The position numbers and the translations under genes are program-made. From Halomarina pelagica (GTDB lineage: Archaea > Halobacteriota > Halobacteria > Halobacteriales > Haloarculaceae), in the NCBI RefSeq assembly GCF_024228315.1, contig NZ_CP100455.1:62001-126000 (forward strand): DNA of 64,000 nt, read 5' to 3'. Numbering within the stretch: position 1 is the first letter of the stretch; every line of letters begins with the position of its first letter. Below the pieces are notes generated by a model. It was not told the DNA's origin, searched no databases, and was given only the letters and a program-made list of their open reading frames with translations. This document shows, in pieces, positions 16,698 through 24,442 of the stretch.

Positions 16698-17890
16698 GGC
16701 CGGACCCCCGTCCCGAGTTCGGCGATCTCGTTCGGCTGTATCTCGTTGATGGCGAACTCCTCGAGGCGGCGACGCTCGGCCTCCGTCGGCTCGCCGTCGG
16801 CGACGGACAGCAGTTTCTCGTACGTCCGCTCGCCGACGGCCGAGAGCGACTCCCCGCCGATGACGGTGCTTGCGTTGACGTCCATGTTGTTCGACATCTT
16901 CGCCCAGGTCTTCGGGTTGCCGGTGACCTTGATGACGGGCGCGATGGGGTTGCCCGTCGTGCTGCCGCGGCCGGTGGTGAACGCGATCACCTGCGCGCCG
17001 CCGGCGACCTTGCCGACGACGCTCTCGACGTCGTAGCCGGGCGTGTCCATGAGGACGAGCCCGCCGCCGACCGGGAGGTCGTGGGCGTAGCCGACGATAC
17101 CGTTGACCGGCGTCGTGCCGCCCTTGGCGATGGCTCCGAGGCTCTTCTCCTCGATGGTGGTCAGTCCCCCCTCCTGGTTACCCGGGGAGGGCTGTGCGCC
17201 GCGGATGTCGACGCCCATCATCCTCGCGAGGTTCTCGCGCCGTTCGACGAACGCGAGCAGTCGCTCTCGCACCTCGTCGTCGGCCGCGCGGTCGGCGAGG
17301 ATGTGCTCCGCGCCGATGAACTCCGGCGTCTCGCTGAAGCAGGCGGTGCCGCCGTCCTCGACGAGGCGGTCGCAGGCGTTCCCGACCGCGGGGTTGGCCG
17401 CGATGCCGCTGGTGGCGTCGCTACCGCCGCACTCGACGCCGAAGACGAGTTCGCTCGCGTCGGCCTCCTCGCGGCGGGCGTCACCGACGGCGTCCTCGAG
17501 ATCGGCGGCCGTCTCGACGCCCGCCCGGAGGGCGGCCCGCGTGCCGCCGCACTCGCGGATCGAGAGCGTCTCGACCGGCTTGCCGGTACCGGCGATGCGG
17601 TCGGCGATCGCGTCGGCGTCGACGTCCTCGGTACCGAGTTCGACGACGAGCGCCGCGCCGACGTTCGGGTTGCGCCCGACGCCGACGAGGACGCGTTCGG
17701 TCTGTTCGCGCGTCTCGGCGGGCTGCGTGGTGCCCATCTGGTGCGGCGTCGCGCGGGCCCACGCGCCGGCCTCGCTCGCGACGCGCGAGGCGACGCCTGA
17801 CGCCGCGACCGACGTCGGGACCACGGCGACGTGATTTCGGACGCCGACGCGCCCGTCGTCGCGCCTGAATCCGGTGAAAGTCGGTGGCAT
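16694..17890 (-). CDS. UxaA-family large subunit, paralog 2 (canonical CGGSD, lost first cysteines)
   Basis: 398 aa. It carries the canonical GVECGGSDATSGIAANPA motif near residue 165 and the later SPGNQEGGLTT and TTGRGSTTG segments. The first two family cysteines are replaced: HQMGTTQ for the usual HTxGCSQ near residue 52, and ELGTED for GLGCEN. It is the first gene of a tightly overlapping three-gene operon and is divergent from the acid-sugar kinase at 17982. Together with the neighbours it likely dehydrates a sugar acid such as galactarate or altronate, or cleaves a related acid. Confidence 0.88.
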   Translation of the reverse strand: MPPTFTGFRRDDGRVGVRNHVAVVPTSVAASGVASRVASEAGAWARATPHQMGTTQPAETREQTERVLVGVGRNPNVGAALVVELGTEDVDADAIADRIAGTGKPVETLSIRECGGTRAALRAGVETAADLEDAVGDARREEADASELVFGVECGGSDATSGIAANPAVGNACDRLVEDGGTACFSETPEFIGAEHILADRAADDEVRERLLAFVERRENLARMMGVDIRGAQPSPGNQEGGLTTIEEKSLGAIAKGGTTPVNGIVGYAHDLPVGGGLVLMDTPGYDVESVVGKVAGGAQVIAFTTGRGSTTGNPIAPVIKVTGNPKTWAKMSNNMDVNASTVIGGESLSAVGERTYEKLLSVADGEPTEAERRRLEEFAINEIQPNEIAELGTGVRP

Positions 17891-17981
17891 CGGGGCTGAT
17901 ATTCGGAAGCGGGGACAATAGCCTTTCGCTCACCGGGACGGGTGAGTGCGTTTTTTGTCCGCGACCCTCGAACCCGACGCT
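17891..17981. promoter_or_regulatory. Divergent promoter region, UxaA operon / kinase
   Basis: Within 91 bp there are two AT-rich boxes, GGCTATTGT on the minus strand (about 17912-17920) and GTTTTTTGT (about 17950-17958), each about 27 bp from the start it would serve (17890 and 17982). The kinase start at ATG 17982 is chosen from this spacing. Confidence 0.5.
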
Positions 17982-19262
17982 ATGCAGACGTACCAGGGGC
18001 TAGTCGTCGCCGACGACCTGACGGGAGCGATGGACACCGGCCACGAGTTCGCCCGGCGCGGCTACGCGACCACGGTCACCGTCCGCGAGGCGTTCGACCC
18101 CGACGGGACGGACGTGCTGGTCGTCAACACCGATTCGCGGTACCGCTCGCGTACGGACGCGAGGGAGGCGGTCTCGGCCGCGCTCGAGACGCGGCGCGGC
18201 CACGTCGTCTACAAGAAGGTCGACTCGACGCTGCGCGGTAACCTCGCGGCGGAGATCGAGGCCGCCCTGCGCGCGACGGACGCCGACCTGGCCGTCGTCG
18301 CGCCCGCGTTCCCGGCCAACGGCCGGACGACGGCGTGCGGGTACCACCTCGTCGACGGAGCGCTCGTCACCGAGACGGCCGCCGGCCGCGACGCAGACAA
18401 GCCGGTGTCGTCGCCGCACGTGCCGACACTGCTCGCCGACTGCGGGACGCCGGTACGCCACCTCGGGGTCGACACGGTCGCCGCCGGCGCGTCCGCGATC
18501 GCCGAGGCGCTCGACGCGATCGACGCTCCCGGCGTCGTCGTCTGCGACGCCGTCCACGACGTCCACCTCGACGCCGTCGCCCGCGGCGTCGCCGACTCCT
18601 CCCGGTCGGCCGTCTACGTCGGGAGCGCGGGCCTCGCCGGAGCGGTCGACCTGCCCGGCGCGGGGACGAACCCGTCGCCCGTCGATCCGGCGGGCGACCG
18701 CGAGGTGCTCGGGGTCGTCGGCAGCGCGAGTCCGACGACCCTCGAACAGGTGAACGCGCTGTCGGGGGAGTCCCTCGTCCCGCTGGACCTCGAGCGAGCG
18801 GTCGAGGACTCCGCGGCGGCCGCGGTTGCGGCCGGCGAGCGATGCGCCGAATCGTTGGCGTCGAGGGGCATCGCGGTCGTCGCCTCCGTCCTGTCTGCCG
18901 GCGACGTCGACCGGGCGCTCGACTACGGCGCGGAACGGGGCGTCGACGACCGGGAGGTCCGCGACCGCGTCGCCGAGGCGCTGGCGAGGACGGCGACGGA
19001 CGTGTGGACGCGCCGACCGCCCGGCGGCCTCTTCGTCACCGGCGGCGCGGTGGCGATCGAGACCGTGGACGCCCTCGGCGGGCGGGGCGTCCGCCTGACG
19101 GGCCGCGAGGTCGAGCCGGGGATCCCGTTCGGTACGGTGAGCGGCGGGCGCGCCGACGGGACGGCGCTCGTCACCAAGGCGGGCGCGTTCGGGTCGGCGG
19201 GGACGATCGCCGCCTGCCTGTCCGCGCTGCGCGGATCGGCGGACGTCCCCCGGCGGCGGTGA
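17982..19262 (+). CDS. Four-carbon acid sugar kinase family protein (DUF1537 type)
   Basis: 426 aa with the two-domain layout of the DtnK/OtnK/DenK kinases. The N-terminal substrate domain has VADDLTGAMDTG near residue 9 and VVYKKVDSTLRGN near 73. The C-terminal nucleotide domain has VTGGAVAIET near 353 and PFGTVSGG near 389. Known members phosphorylate D-threonate, L-threonate, D-erythronate or keto acids derived from them. No pdxA2 or otnC partner lies in the window, so the product must be used elsewhere or the substrate differs. Divergence from the UxaA operon suggests a joint pathway. Confidence 0.85.
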   Translation: MQTYQGLVVADDLTGAMDTGHEFARRGYATTVTVREAFDPDGTDVLVVNTDSRYRSRTDAREAVSAALETRRGHVVYKKVDSTLRGNLAAEIEAALRATDADLAVVAPAFPANGRTTACGYHLVDGALVTETAAGRDADKPVSSPHVPTLLADCGTPVRHLGVDTVAAGASAIAEALDAIDAPGVVVCDAVHDVHLDAVARGVADSSRSAVYVGSAGLAGAVDLPGAGTNPSPVDPAGDREVLGVVGSASPTTLEQVNALSGESLVPLDLERAVEDSAAAAVAAGERCAESLASRGIAVVASVLSAGDVDRALDYGAERGVDDREVRDRVAEALARTATDVWTRRPPGGLFVTGGAVAIETVDALGGRGVRLTGREVEPGIPFGTVSGGRADGTALVTKAGAFGSAGTIAACLSALRGSADVPRRR

Positions 19263-19284
19263 ACGCATCGACGCCCGCGGAGCG

Positions 19285-19314
19285 GTTCGACGAGCGAACG
19301 TTCGACGAGCGAAC
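19285..19314. repeat. Perfect tandem pair of 15-bp dyads before the UxuA-like gene
   Basis: The unit GTTCGACGAGCGAAC occurs twice without a gap (19285-19299 and 19300-19314). Each unit is itself a dyad (GTTCG and CGAAC arms), and the junction makes the palindrome CGAACGTTCG. It lies about 40 bp upstream of the TATA-like box of the gene at 19389 and looks like a two-site operator. Confidence 0.45.
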
Positions 19315-19388
19315 GAGTCCGTCGCCGCGTGTCGCCCGCAGGCGTCGCGAAATCGGTTTATAGGGGGCCCCTGTACCGTCCGCCACCG

Positions 19389-20354
19389 ATGCTCACCCCA
19401 GCACTGATACTCCCGCCGGAACCGGACGAGCGGTGGGAACTCGCGAAACAGATGGGCGTCACCGACGCCGTCATCCACCCGCTCGAGATCGGCGACGGCA
19501 AGACCCACTGGAGCTACGACGACCTGCTCGGGCTGCGAAACTGGCTCGAGGGGGACGGCCTCTCCTTCTCCGTCCTGGAGGGGAGCGTTCCGATCTCAGA
19601 CCGCGTCCGCCTCGGTCGGGAGGGCCGCGACGAGGACATCGAGGTGTTCCAGCGGTTCCTGCGCGACTGCGGCGAGGTCGGCGTTCCCGTCGTCGCCTAC
19701 GACTGGATGGCCGGCGTGCGCTGGGCGCGCCCCGAGGCGCACGTCGAGTCCCGCGGCGGGTCGCTCGTCACCGGCTTCGATCACGAACTGATGCGGGGCG
19801 GCCCCGACGTCGACGCCGCCAGGGCGACCGAGGAGGACCTCTGGGAGGCTCTCGAGTACTTCCTCGAGGCGGTCGTCCCCGTCGCGGAGGAGGCGGGCGT
19901 CAAACTCGCGCTCCACCCCGACGACCCGCCGCGCCCGACGGTCCGGGGCATGACGCGCATCGTCCGGAGCGTCGACGCCTACGACCGCGTCCTCGACGCC
20001 TACGACAGCGAGTACAACGGGTTGACGTTCTGCCAGGGCAACTTCGCGGCGATGGGCGTCGACGTCCCGGAGACGATCCGCCACTTCGGCGACCGCATCA
20101 ACTTCGTCCACTTCCGCGACGTCGAGGGCGACGCGGACCGGTTCGTCGAGACCTGGCACGACGACGGGCCGACCGACATGCTCGCGGCGATGGAAGCGTA
20201 CGACGACGTCGGGTTCGACGGCGTGATGCGCCCCGATCACGTGCCGACGATGGCCGGCGAGGACAACAGCAATCCCGGATACCACACGCTCGGGCGACTG
20301 TTCGCCATCGGCTACATGCGTGGTCTCGCCGAGGCGGTCGAGGCCGGCCGGTAG
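19389..20354 (+). CDS. Mannonate dehydratase (UxuA)-like protein
   Basis: 321 aa, a TIM-barrel of the UxuA/xylose-isomerase-like group. Metal-site segments visible are LALHPDDPPR near residue 178, LTFCQGN near 217, VHFRDVEG near 241, and VMRPDHVPT near 280. It is shorter than E. coli UxuA (394 aa) but of the length found in many stand-alone homologs. UxuA dehydrates D-mannonate to 2-keto-3-deoxygluconate. Start ATG 19389 was chosen because TTTATAG lies about 30 bp upstream. It is separated from the kinase by 126 bp holding the tandem dyads. Confidence 0.85.
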   Translation: MLTPALILPPEPDERWELAKQMGVTDAVIHPLEIGDGKTHWSYDDLLGLRNWLEGDGLSFSVLEGSVPISDRVRLGREGRDEDIEVFQRFLRDCGEVGVPVVAYDWMAGVRWARPEAHVESRGGSLVTGFDHELMRGGPDVDAARATEEDLWEALEYFLEAVVPVAEEAGVKLALHPDDPPRPTVRGMTRIVRSVDAYDRVLDAYDSEYNGLTFCQGNFAAMGVDVPETIRHFGDRINFVHFRDVEGDADRFVETWHDDGPTDMLAAMEAYDDVGFDGVMRPDHVPTMAGEDNSNPGYHTLGRLFAIGYMRGLAEAVEAGR

Positions 20355-20394
20355 GCCGGGAGGCCGCACTACCTGCGGCGACGCGGAGACCGGG

Positions 20395-21582
20395 TCAGGC
20401 CCGACTCGCCTCGCCGAGCGCGTTCGCGGTCTTGCACCCCGCACCCGTGTTGATGACGACGACCTCGTCGTCCTCGTCGAAGACGCCGCGGTCGGCCAGC
20501 TCCATCGCCCCCGCGAGGGCGACGGCGGCCGTGACGCACATCTCGACGCCGTCGCGCCGGGCCATCGTCAGCGCCGCCTCGACGGCCGCGTCGTCCGACA
20601 CCGCGACGCCCGTGCCGCCGGACTCGTACACCGCCTCGAGCATCCACGCCGACGCGCCGGGGTCGGGGATCTCGACGCCGCGGGCGATCGACTCCGGGTT
20701 CTCCCACGGGCGGTGTTCGGCCTCGCCCGCTTCGATCGCCCGGACGACGGGCGCGACGCCCTCGGCCTGGGCGACGTCCAGTCGCGGCGGGCGTTCCTCG
20801 TCGAGCCACCCGAGTTCGAGGAGTTCTCGATACGCCTTCCAGATGCCGATGAGCCCGACCCCGCCGCCGGTCGGGTAGACGACGTGGTCCGGCGACGTCC
20901 AGTCGAGCGCCTCGAACAGCTCGAAGCCCATCGTCTTCTTCCCCTCGTGTCGGTAGGGCGTCTGGAACGTCGCCACGGAGTACAGGCCCTCCTCCTCGCG
21001 AGCCTCGTTGAACGCGGCCCCCGCGGAGGATATCTTCCCGTCGGAGAGGTGGAGCGTCGCGCCGTGAGCCTCGACGAGGTCCTTCTTGACGCTCCCCGCC
21101 TGGTGGTTGAGGTAGACGTGACACGGCAGCCCCGCCCGGGCGGCGTAGGCGCTGGCCGACTGACCGGCGTTGCCCGCCGACGGGAGGCCGACCGCCTCCG
21201 CGCCCTGCTCTATCGCGCCCGACATCGCCGCCGACTGCCCCCGGTCCTTGAACGTGTTCGTCGGGTTCTGCCCCTCGTCCTTCACGAGGAGCGACCCCAC
21301 GCCGAGTTCCTCGGCCAACTGCGGGCAGTCGATCAGCGGGGTCACCCCCTCGCCCATCGAGACGATCGCGTCACCGTCCCGAACGGGCAGGAGTTCACGG
21401 TACTTCCACATCGATCCGTGGCGCTCCTCCCAGTCGGTTCGCTCGATCGCCACCGACTCGTAGTCGTACCGAAAGTCCAGTATGCCGCCGCACTCCCGGC
21501 AGGGGAAGTCGGTCGTGTCGAGGTCGTACCGCTCGCCGCAGGACCGACACGCCACGTGTGTTACCGCAGTGTTCGTCGTCAT
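20395..21582 (-). CDS. Threonine synthase-like PLP-dependent enzyme
   Basis: 395 aa. An N-terminal zinc-ribbon-like pair (CRSCGERY and CRECGG in the first 32 residues) precedes a type II PLP fold with the lysine in PTNTFKDRG near residue 107 and a phosphate-binding loop (PSAGNAGQS) near 125. This arrangement is that of archaeal threonine synthases, which convert O-phosphohomoserine to threonine; cysteate synthase is a relative. In a catabolic locus it may act instead on another hydroxy amino acid or phosphorylated substrate. The start at 21582 follows an AT-rich box at about 21618-21628. Confidence 0.85.
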   Translation of the reverse strand: MTTNTAVTHVACRSCGERYDLDTTDFPCRECGGILDFRYDYESVAIERTDWEERHGSMWKYRELLPVRDGDAIVSMGEGVTPLIDCPQLAEELGVGSLLVKDEGQNPTNTFKDRGQSAAMSGAIEQGAEAVGLPSAGNAGQSASAYAARAGLPCHVYLNHQAGSVKKDLVEAHGATLHLSDGKISSAGAAFNEAREEEGLYSVATFQTPYRHEGKKTMGFELFEALDWTSPDHVVYPTGGGVGLIGIWKAYRELLELGWLDEERPPRLDVAQAEGVAPVVRAIEAGEAEHRPWENPESIARGVEIPDPGASAWMLEAVYESGGTGVAVSDDAAVEAALTMARRDGVEMCVTAAVALAGAMELADRGVFDEDDEVVVINTGAGCKTANALGEASRA

Positions 21583-21680
21583 GTGTCTCGGTACCGCGTG
21601 GCCACTCCACGAGGTCGGATATATCTTTGCTCTCGCGGGCGATCGGACCCGGTTCGGGGTGCGTCGCGTCGCGAGCGCCC

Positions 21681-22586
21681 TCACTCGCGCGCGGCGAGGG
21701 CGGCGTCCACCGAGGCCGCGACGTCGGCCGTCGCGTCCCCGTCGAGTTCGACGAGCGGCGGACGGACCGCGTCCGACGAGATGACGTCACGCGCGAGGAG
21801 TCCCGCCTTCGTCGCGGGGGCGAAGCCGTGTGCGACACACTGCTGGAACAGCGGCGCGATGGCCCTCCGGTGAATCCTGCGGGCCGCCTCGACGTCGCCG
21901 TCCGTCGCCGCCTCGTACGCGGCGGCGAACACCTCCGGGACGACGTTCGACAGCGCGTTGATGCCGCCGGTCCCGCCGAAGACGAGCGCGGGGACGAGGT
22001 GGCTGTCGAACCCCTGGAACAGCTGGAAGGAGTCGGGCGTCCGGCGGACCAGTTCGCCGAAGTAGTTGAAGTCGCCGCCCGAGTCCTTCAGCCCCGCGAT
22101 CGAGTCGCGGTCCGCGACCGCTTCGACGACGGACGGCGGGATCTCCTGGCCGGTGCAGGCGGGGATGTTGTAGAGGTAGATCGGGAGCGGCGCGTCGTCC
22201 GCCACGGCGGAGACGAACGCCTCGTTCCCCGCCGGATCGTTGGCCGTGTGGAAGTACGGAAGCGTGACGAGCGCGGCGTCCGCCCCCGCGTCCGCGGCGA
22301 ACGAGACGCGGTCGAGCGTGCCCTCGACGCTGGTGTGTGCGGTACCGGCCATCACCGGCGCACCGTCGGCGCACTCGACCGTCGTCTCGATCACGGCGCG
22401 GTACTCGTCGTCCCCGAGGCTGGCGAACTCGCCGGTCGTCCCGCACGGGACGAGCCCGGTGACGCCGCCGTCGAGCACGTGCTCGACGAGCGCTTCGAGG
22501 TCGTCGTACGCGATCGCACCGTCGCGAAACGGCGTGACGAGGGGGCAGAGGACCCCTCCGAACGGCCGATTGTCGGGTTTCGTCAT
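21681..22586 (-). CDS. DapA-family lyase (dihydrodipicolinate synthase / 2-keto-3-deoxy acid aldolase type)
   Basis: 301 aa TIM barrel. CGTTGEFASL near residue 48 carries the Thr-Thr pair, the tyrosine sits in YLYNIPA near 136, and the Schiff-base lysine in IAGLKDSGG near 164. Members with this pattern are dihydrodipicolinate synthases, N-acetylneuraminate lyases or 2-keto-3-deoxygluconate-type aldolases. Given the ten acid-sugar dehydratase paralogs around it, a 2-keto-3-deoxy acid aldolase or dehydratase is most likely. A TATA box (AAAGTATAAC on the minus strand) lies about 30 bp from the start. Confidence 0.88.
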   Translation of the reverse strand: MTKPDNRPFGGVLCPLVTPFRDGAIAYDDLEALVEHVLDGGVTGLVPCGTTGEFASLGDDEYRAVIETTVECADGAPVMAGTAHTSVEGTLDRVSFAADAGADAALVTLPYFHTANDPAGNEAFVSAVADDAPLPIYLYNIPACTGQEIPPSVVEAVADRDSIAGLKDSGGDFNYFGELVRRTPDSFQLFQGFDSHLVPALVFGGTGGINALSNVVPEVFAAAYEAATDGDVEAARRIHRRAIAPLFQQCVAHGFAPATKAGLLARDVISSDAVRPPLVELDGDATADVAASVDAALAARE

Positions 22587-22791
22587 CGAGTGAACGCTTC
22601 CGCGCGACCGAGTTATACTTTATCAAGACGCGACCCGGCGATCGGGGACGGACTCGGCGACGACGGGCCCAGCGCGCTCCGCGGCGAGCGACGACGGACG
22701 AGGCGGGTCAGTGTTGTTCCGTTCAGTCCCGCACAACCCCCGTCGAGAACCGCGGGCCCCGGTGGGGACACGGAGGGGCTCGCCGTCGGCG

Positions 22792-24249
22792 TCAGTCGCC
22801 CGCCGCGCCCCCTCGCTCCCCGTCTCCGTCCCCGAACCGTCCGTTCGCCGCCTCGGGCCTCGACGCTTTGACGACGACCGGGTTCACCGGCGCGCCCGCG
22901 CCGCCCTCGATGTTGAGCGGGGCCGCCACGTAGAGGAAGTCGTAGACGCCGTCCGCGGCGCAGGCCGCCGCGAGGTCCTGCAGGTAGAGGATCTCGCAGA
23001 CGATCATCCCGAGGTTGGTGATGAGCGCCGGGTGGAGCGGGTTGACGACGTCGAGCCGCTCCCGACCGCCGAAGTCGACCTCGCTCCGGACGTCCTCGTG
23101 GAGGTCCTCCCGGACGTCTATCGTCTGTGTGGTCAGCTTTTCGACGGCGAGGTTGTCCGCGCCGACGACGGGGATCTCCATGTCGGCGAAGAACTCGACG
23201 AGGTCCTGGCTGAAGCAGAGGCCGGGTTCGTTCAGGTCCTCGGGCCCGCCCGTCCCCCAGACGTGCTCGGCGTCGGGGTCGCGGGCGCGCTCGACCGACC
23301 CCGTTCGGACGAGGAGGATGTCGCGCTTCCGAAGCTCCACGCCCTGGGCCTCGGCGGTCGCCGTCAGGTCGTCGAGCGTGACGCACTCCGCGGGGTCGAG
23401 GCGGTACGGCGGTTCGTCCTTCTTGTGGCGACCGACGTCGAGGAGGACGCCGCGACCGACGCTGCCCACGTCGGCGGCGTTCGCGATGTCGACCGCGCTC
23501 GAGCCCCACGTCTCGGAGATCTGTTCGAGCCGGAGGTCCGTCGAGAACGGTTCCCGGAGCGGGTTCGCGGGTCTGAGCCCCGGTATCCCCTCGGCGTAGT
23601 CCGTCCGCGTCGCCGTCGTCTCGGCCGGAAAGCCGTTGTAGAGCAACGGCTCTCGGGTGCCGTCCTCGTCGACGACGCGGTCGTACCAGACGTGCGACAG
23701 CGCGTCGTACTGGGTCGACCCCTGCAGGAACAGCCGAGTGACGAACGCGTCGTCGGCGAACTTCATGCCGCCGGGGAGCGGTTCGGCACCTCCCTCTCGA
23801 TAGTGACGGGCGTCGACGACGTTGTCCCGACGCGCCGGCTGTCGCGTCGGAAACACCGGGTCACCCACAGGGTGTCCCTCGCCGATCGTCTTCCCCGTGT
23901 ACGGCAACTGGAGCGGGAACACCTCCAGGTTCGGCCCGCCGCGCATCGCCGCCCGTAGCCCCGCGAACGCCTCCTCCTCGCCGAGGTAGTTGAGCGCGCC
24001 GACCTGGTCGTCGTCGCCCCACCTCCCCCAGTTGTCGGGCAGGTTCGAGAGCACGCCCGTCCAGATGCGGTTCAGTTCCGGGGTCTCGGCGGCCGCCGCC
24101 GGGACGCCCGCGCCGGCCGCCGCCAGCGCGCCGGCGACGCCCCACGCACGAACGAATCCGCGTCGACTGATCGGCAGTTCTCCGTCGGAGTCTGATGTCG
24201 AGTCGTTTCGGGTCATCGGTAGATCGGGTCGGATGTCCGTACCGACCAC
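22792..24249 (-). CDS. Tat-exported cyclase-family (kynurenine formamidase-like) hydrolase
   Basis: 485 aa from GTG 24249; ATG 24216 is an alternative start eleven residues in. A twin-arginine motif (SRRGFVRAW, Arg 29-30) and an Ala-rich h-region ending in AAAAE without a lipobox indicate secretion of a soluble protein. The cyclase signature, HxGTHxDxPxH in the canonical metal enzymes, reads QGSTQYDALSH, matching the GTQ-DxxxH subgroup. Family members hydrolyse cyclic amides, lactones or related rings. A secreted copy could open a lactone outside the cell before import. Preceded by an unusually AT-rich promoter. Confidence 0.8.
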   Translation of the reverse strand: MVGTDIRPDLPMTRNDSTSDSDGELPISRRGFVRAWGVAGALAAAGAGVPAAAAETPELNRIWTGVLSNLPDNWGRWGDDDQVGALNYLGEEEAFAGLRAAMRGGPNLEVFPLQLPYTGKTIGEGHPVGDPVFPTRQPARRDNVVDARHYREGGAEPLPGGMKFADDAFVTRLFLQGSTQYDALSHVWYDRVVDEDGTREPLLYNGFPAETTATRTDYAEGIPGLRPANPLREPFSTDLRLEQISETWGSSAVDIANAADVGSVGRGVLLDVGRHKKDEPPYRLDPAECVTLDDLTATAEAQGVELRKRDILLVRTGSVERARDPDAEHVWGTGGPEDLNEPGLCFSQDLVEFFADMEIPVVGADNLAVEKLTTQTIDVREDLHEDVRSEVDFGGRERLDVVNPLHPALITNLGMIVCEILYLQDLAAACAADGVYDFLYVAAPLNIEGGAGAPVNPVVVKASRPEAANGRFGDGDGERGGAAGD

Positions 24250-24442
24250 GATACTCTGTACCTTACGGGAGTTTAATTGTTTTCTAGATTAATATACATG
24301 ATGATGGGGGGAATGTGAATAAAACGAGGGGGACGGCGGTCGACCGCGTGGTTCGTCCTGTCCCGCCCCGGCATCCGTTCTCGTTCCGCGGTCGGTGCCG
24401 CCGCTCGATCGACCGCCGTTCGGGGGAGGAGGCGTGCGGGGG
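24250..24442. promoter_or_regulatory. AT-rich intergenic region upstream of the exported cyclase
   Basis: This 193-bp gap starts with about 60 bp of AT-rich DNA (24270-24330), far below the surrounding GC, including a minus-strand box AATTAAAC about 26 bp before GTG 24249. The remaining part, toward the stop of the enolase gene at 24443, is GC-rich with no feature I can name. Confidence 0.4.

Noticed and set aside
22613-23509. Long Arg/Pro/Gly-rich open frames on either strand, here and opposite nearly every gene
   Set aside because: They mirror real genes in other frames; GC-rich DNA lacks stop codons in those frames. Composition is highly basic, unlike haloarchaeal proteins, and there are no motifs.
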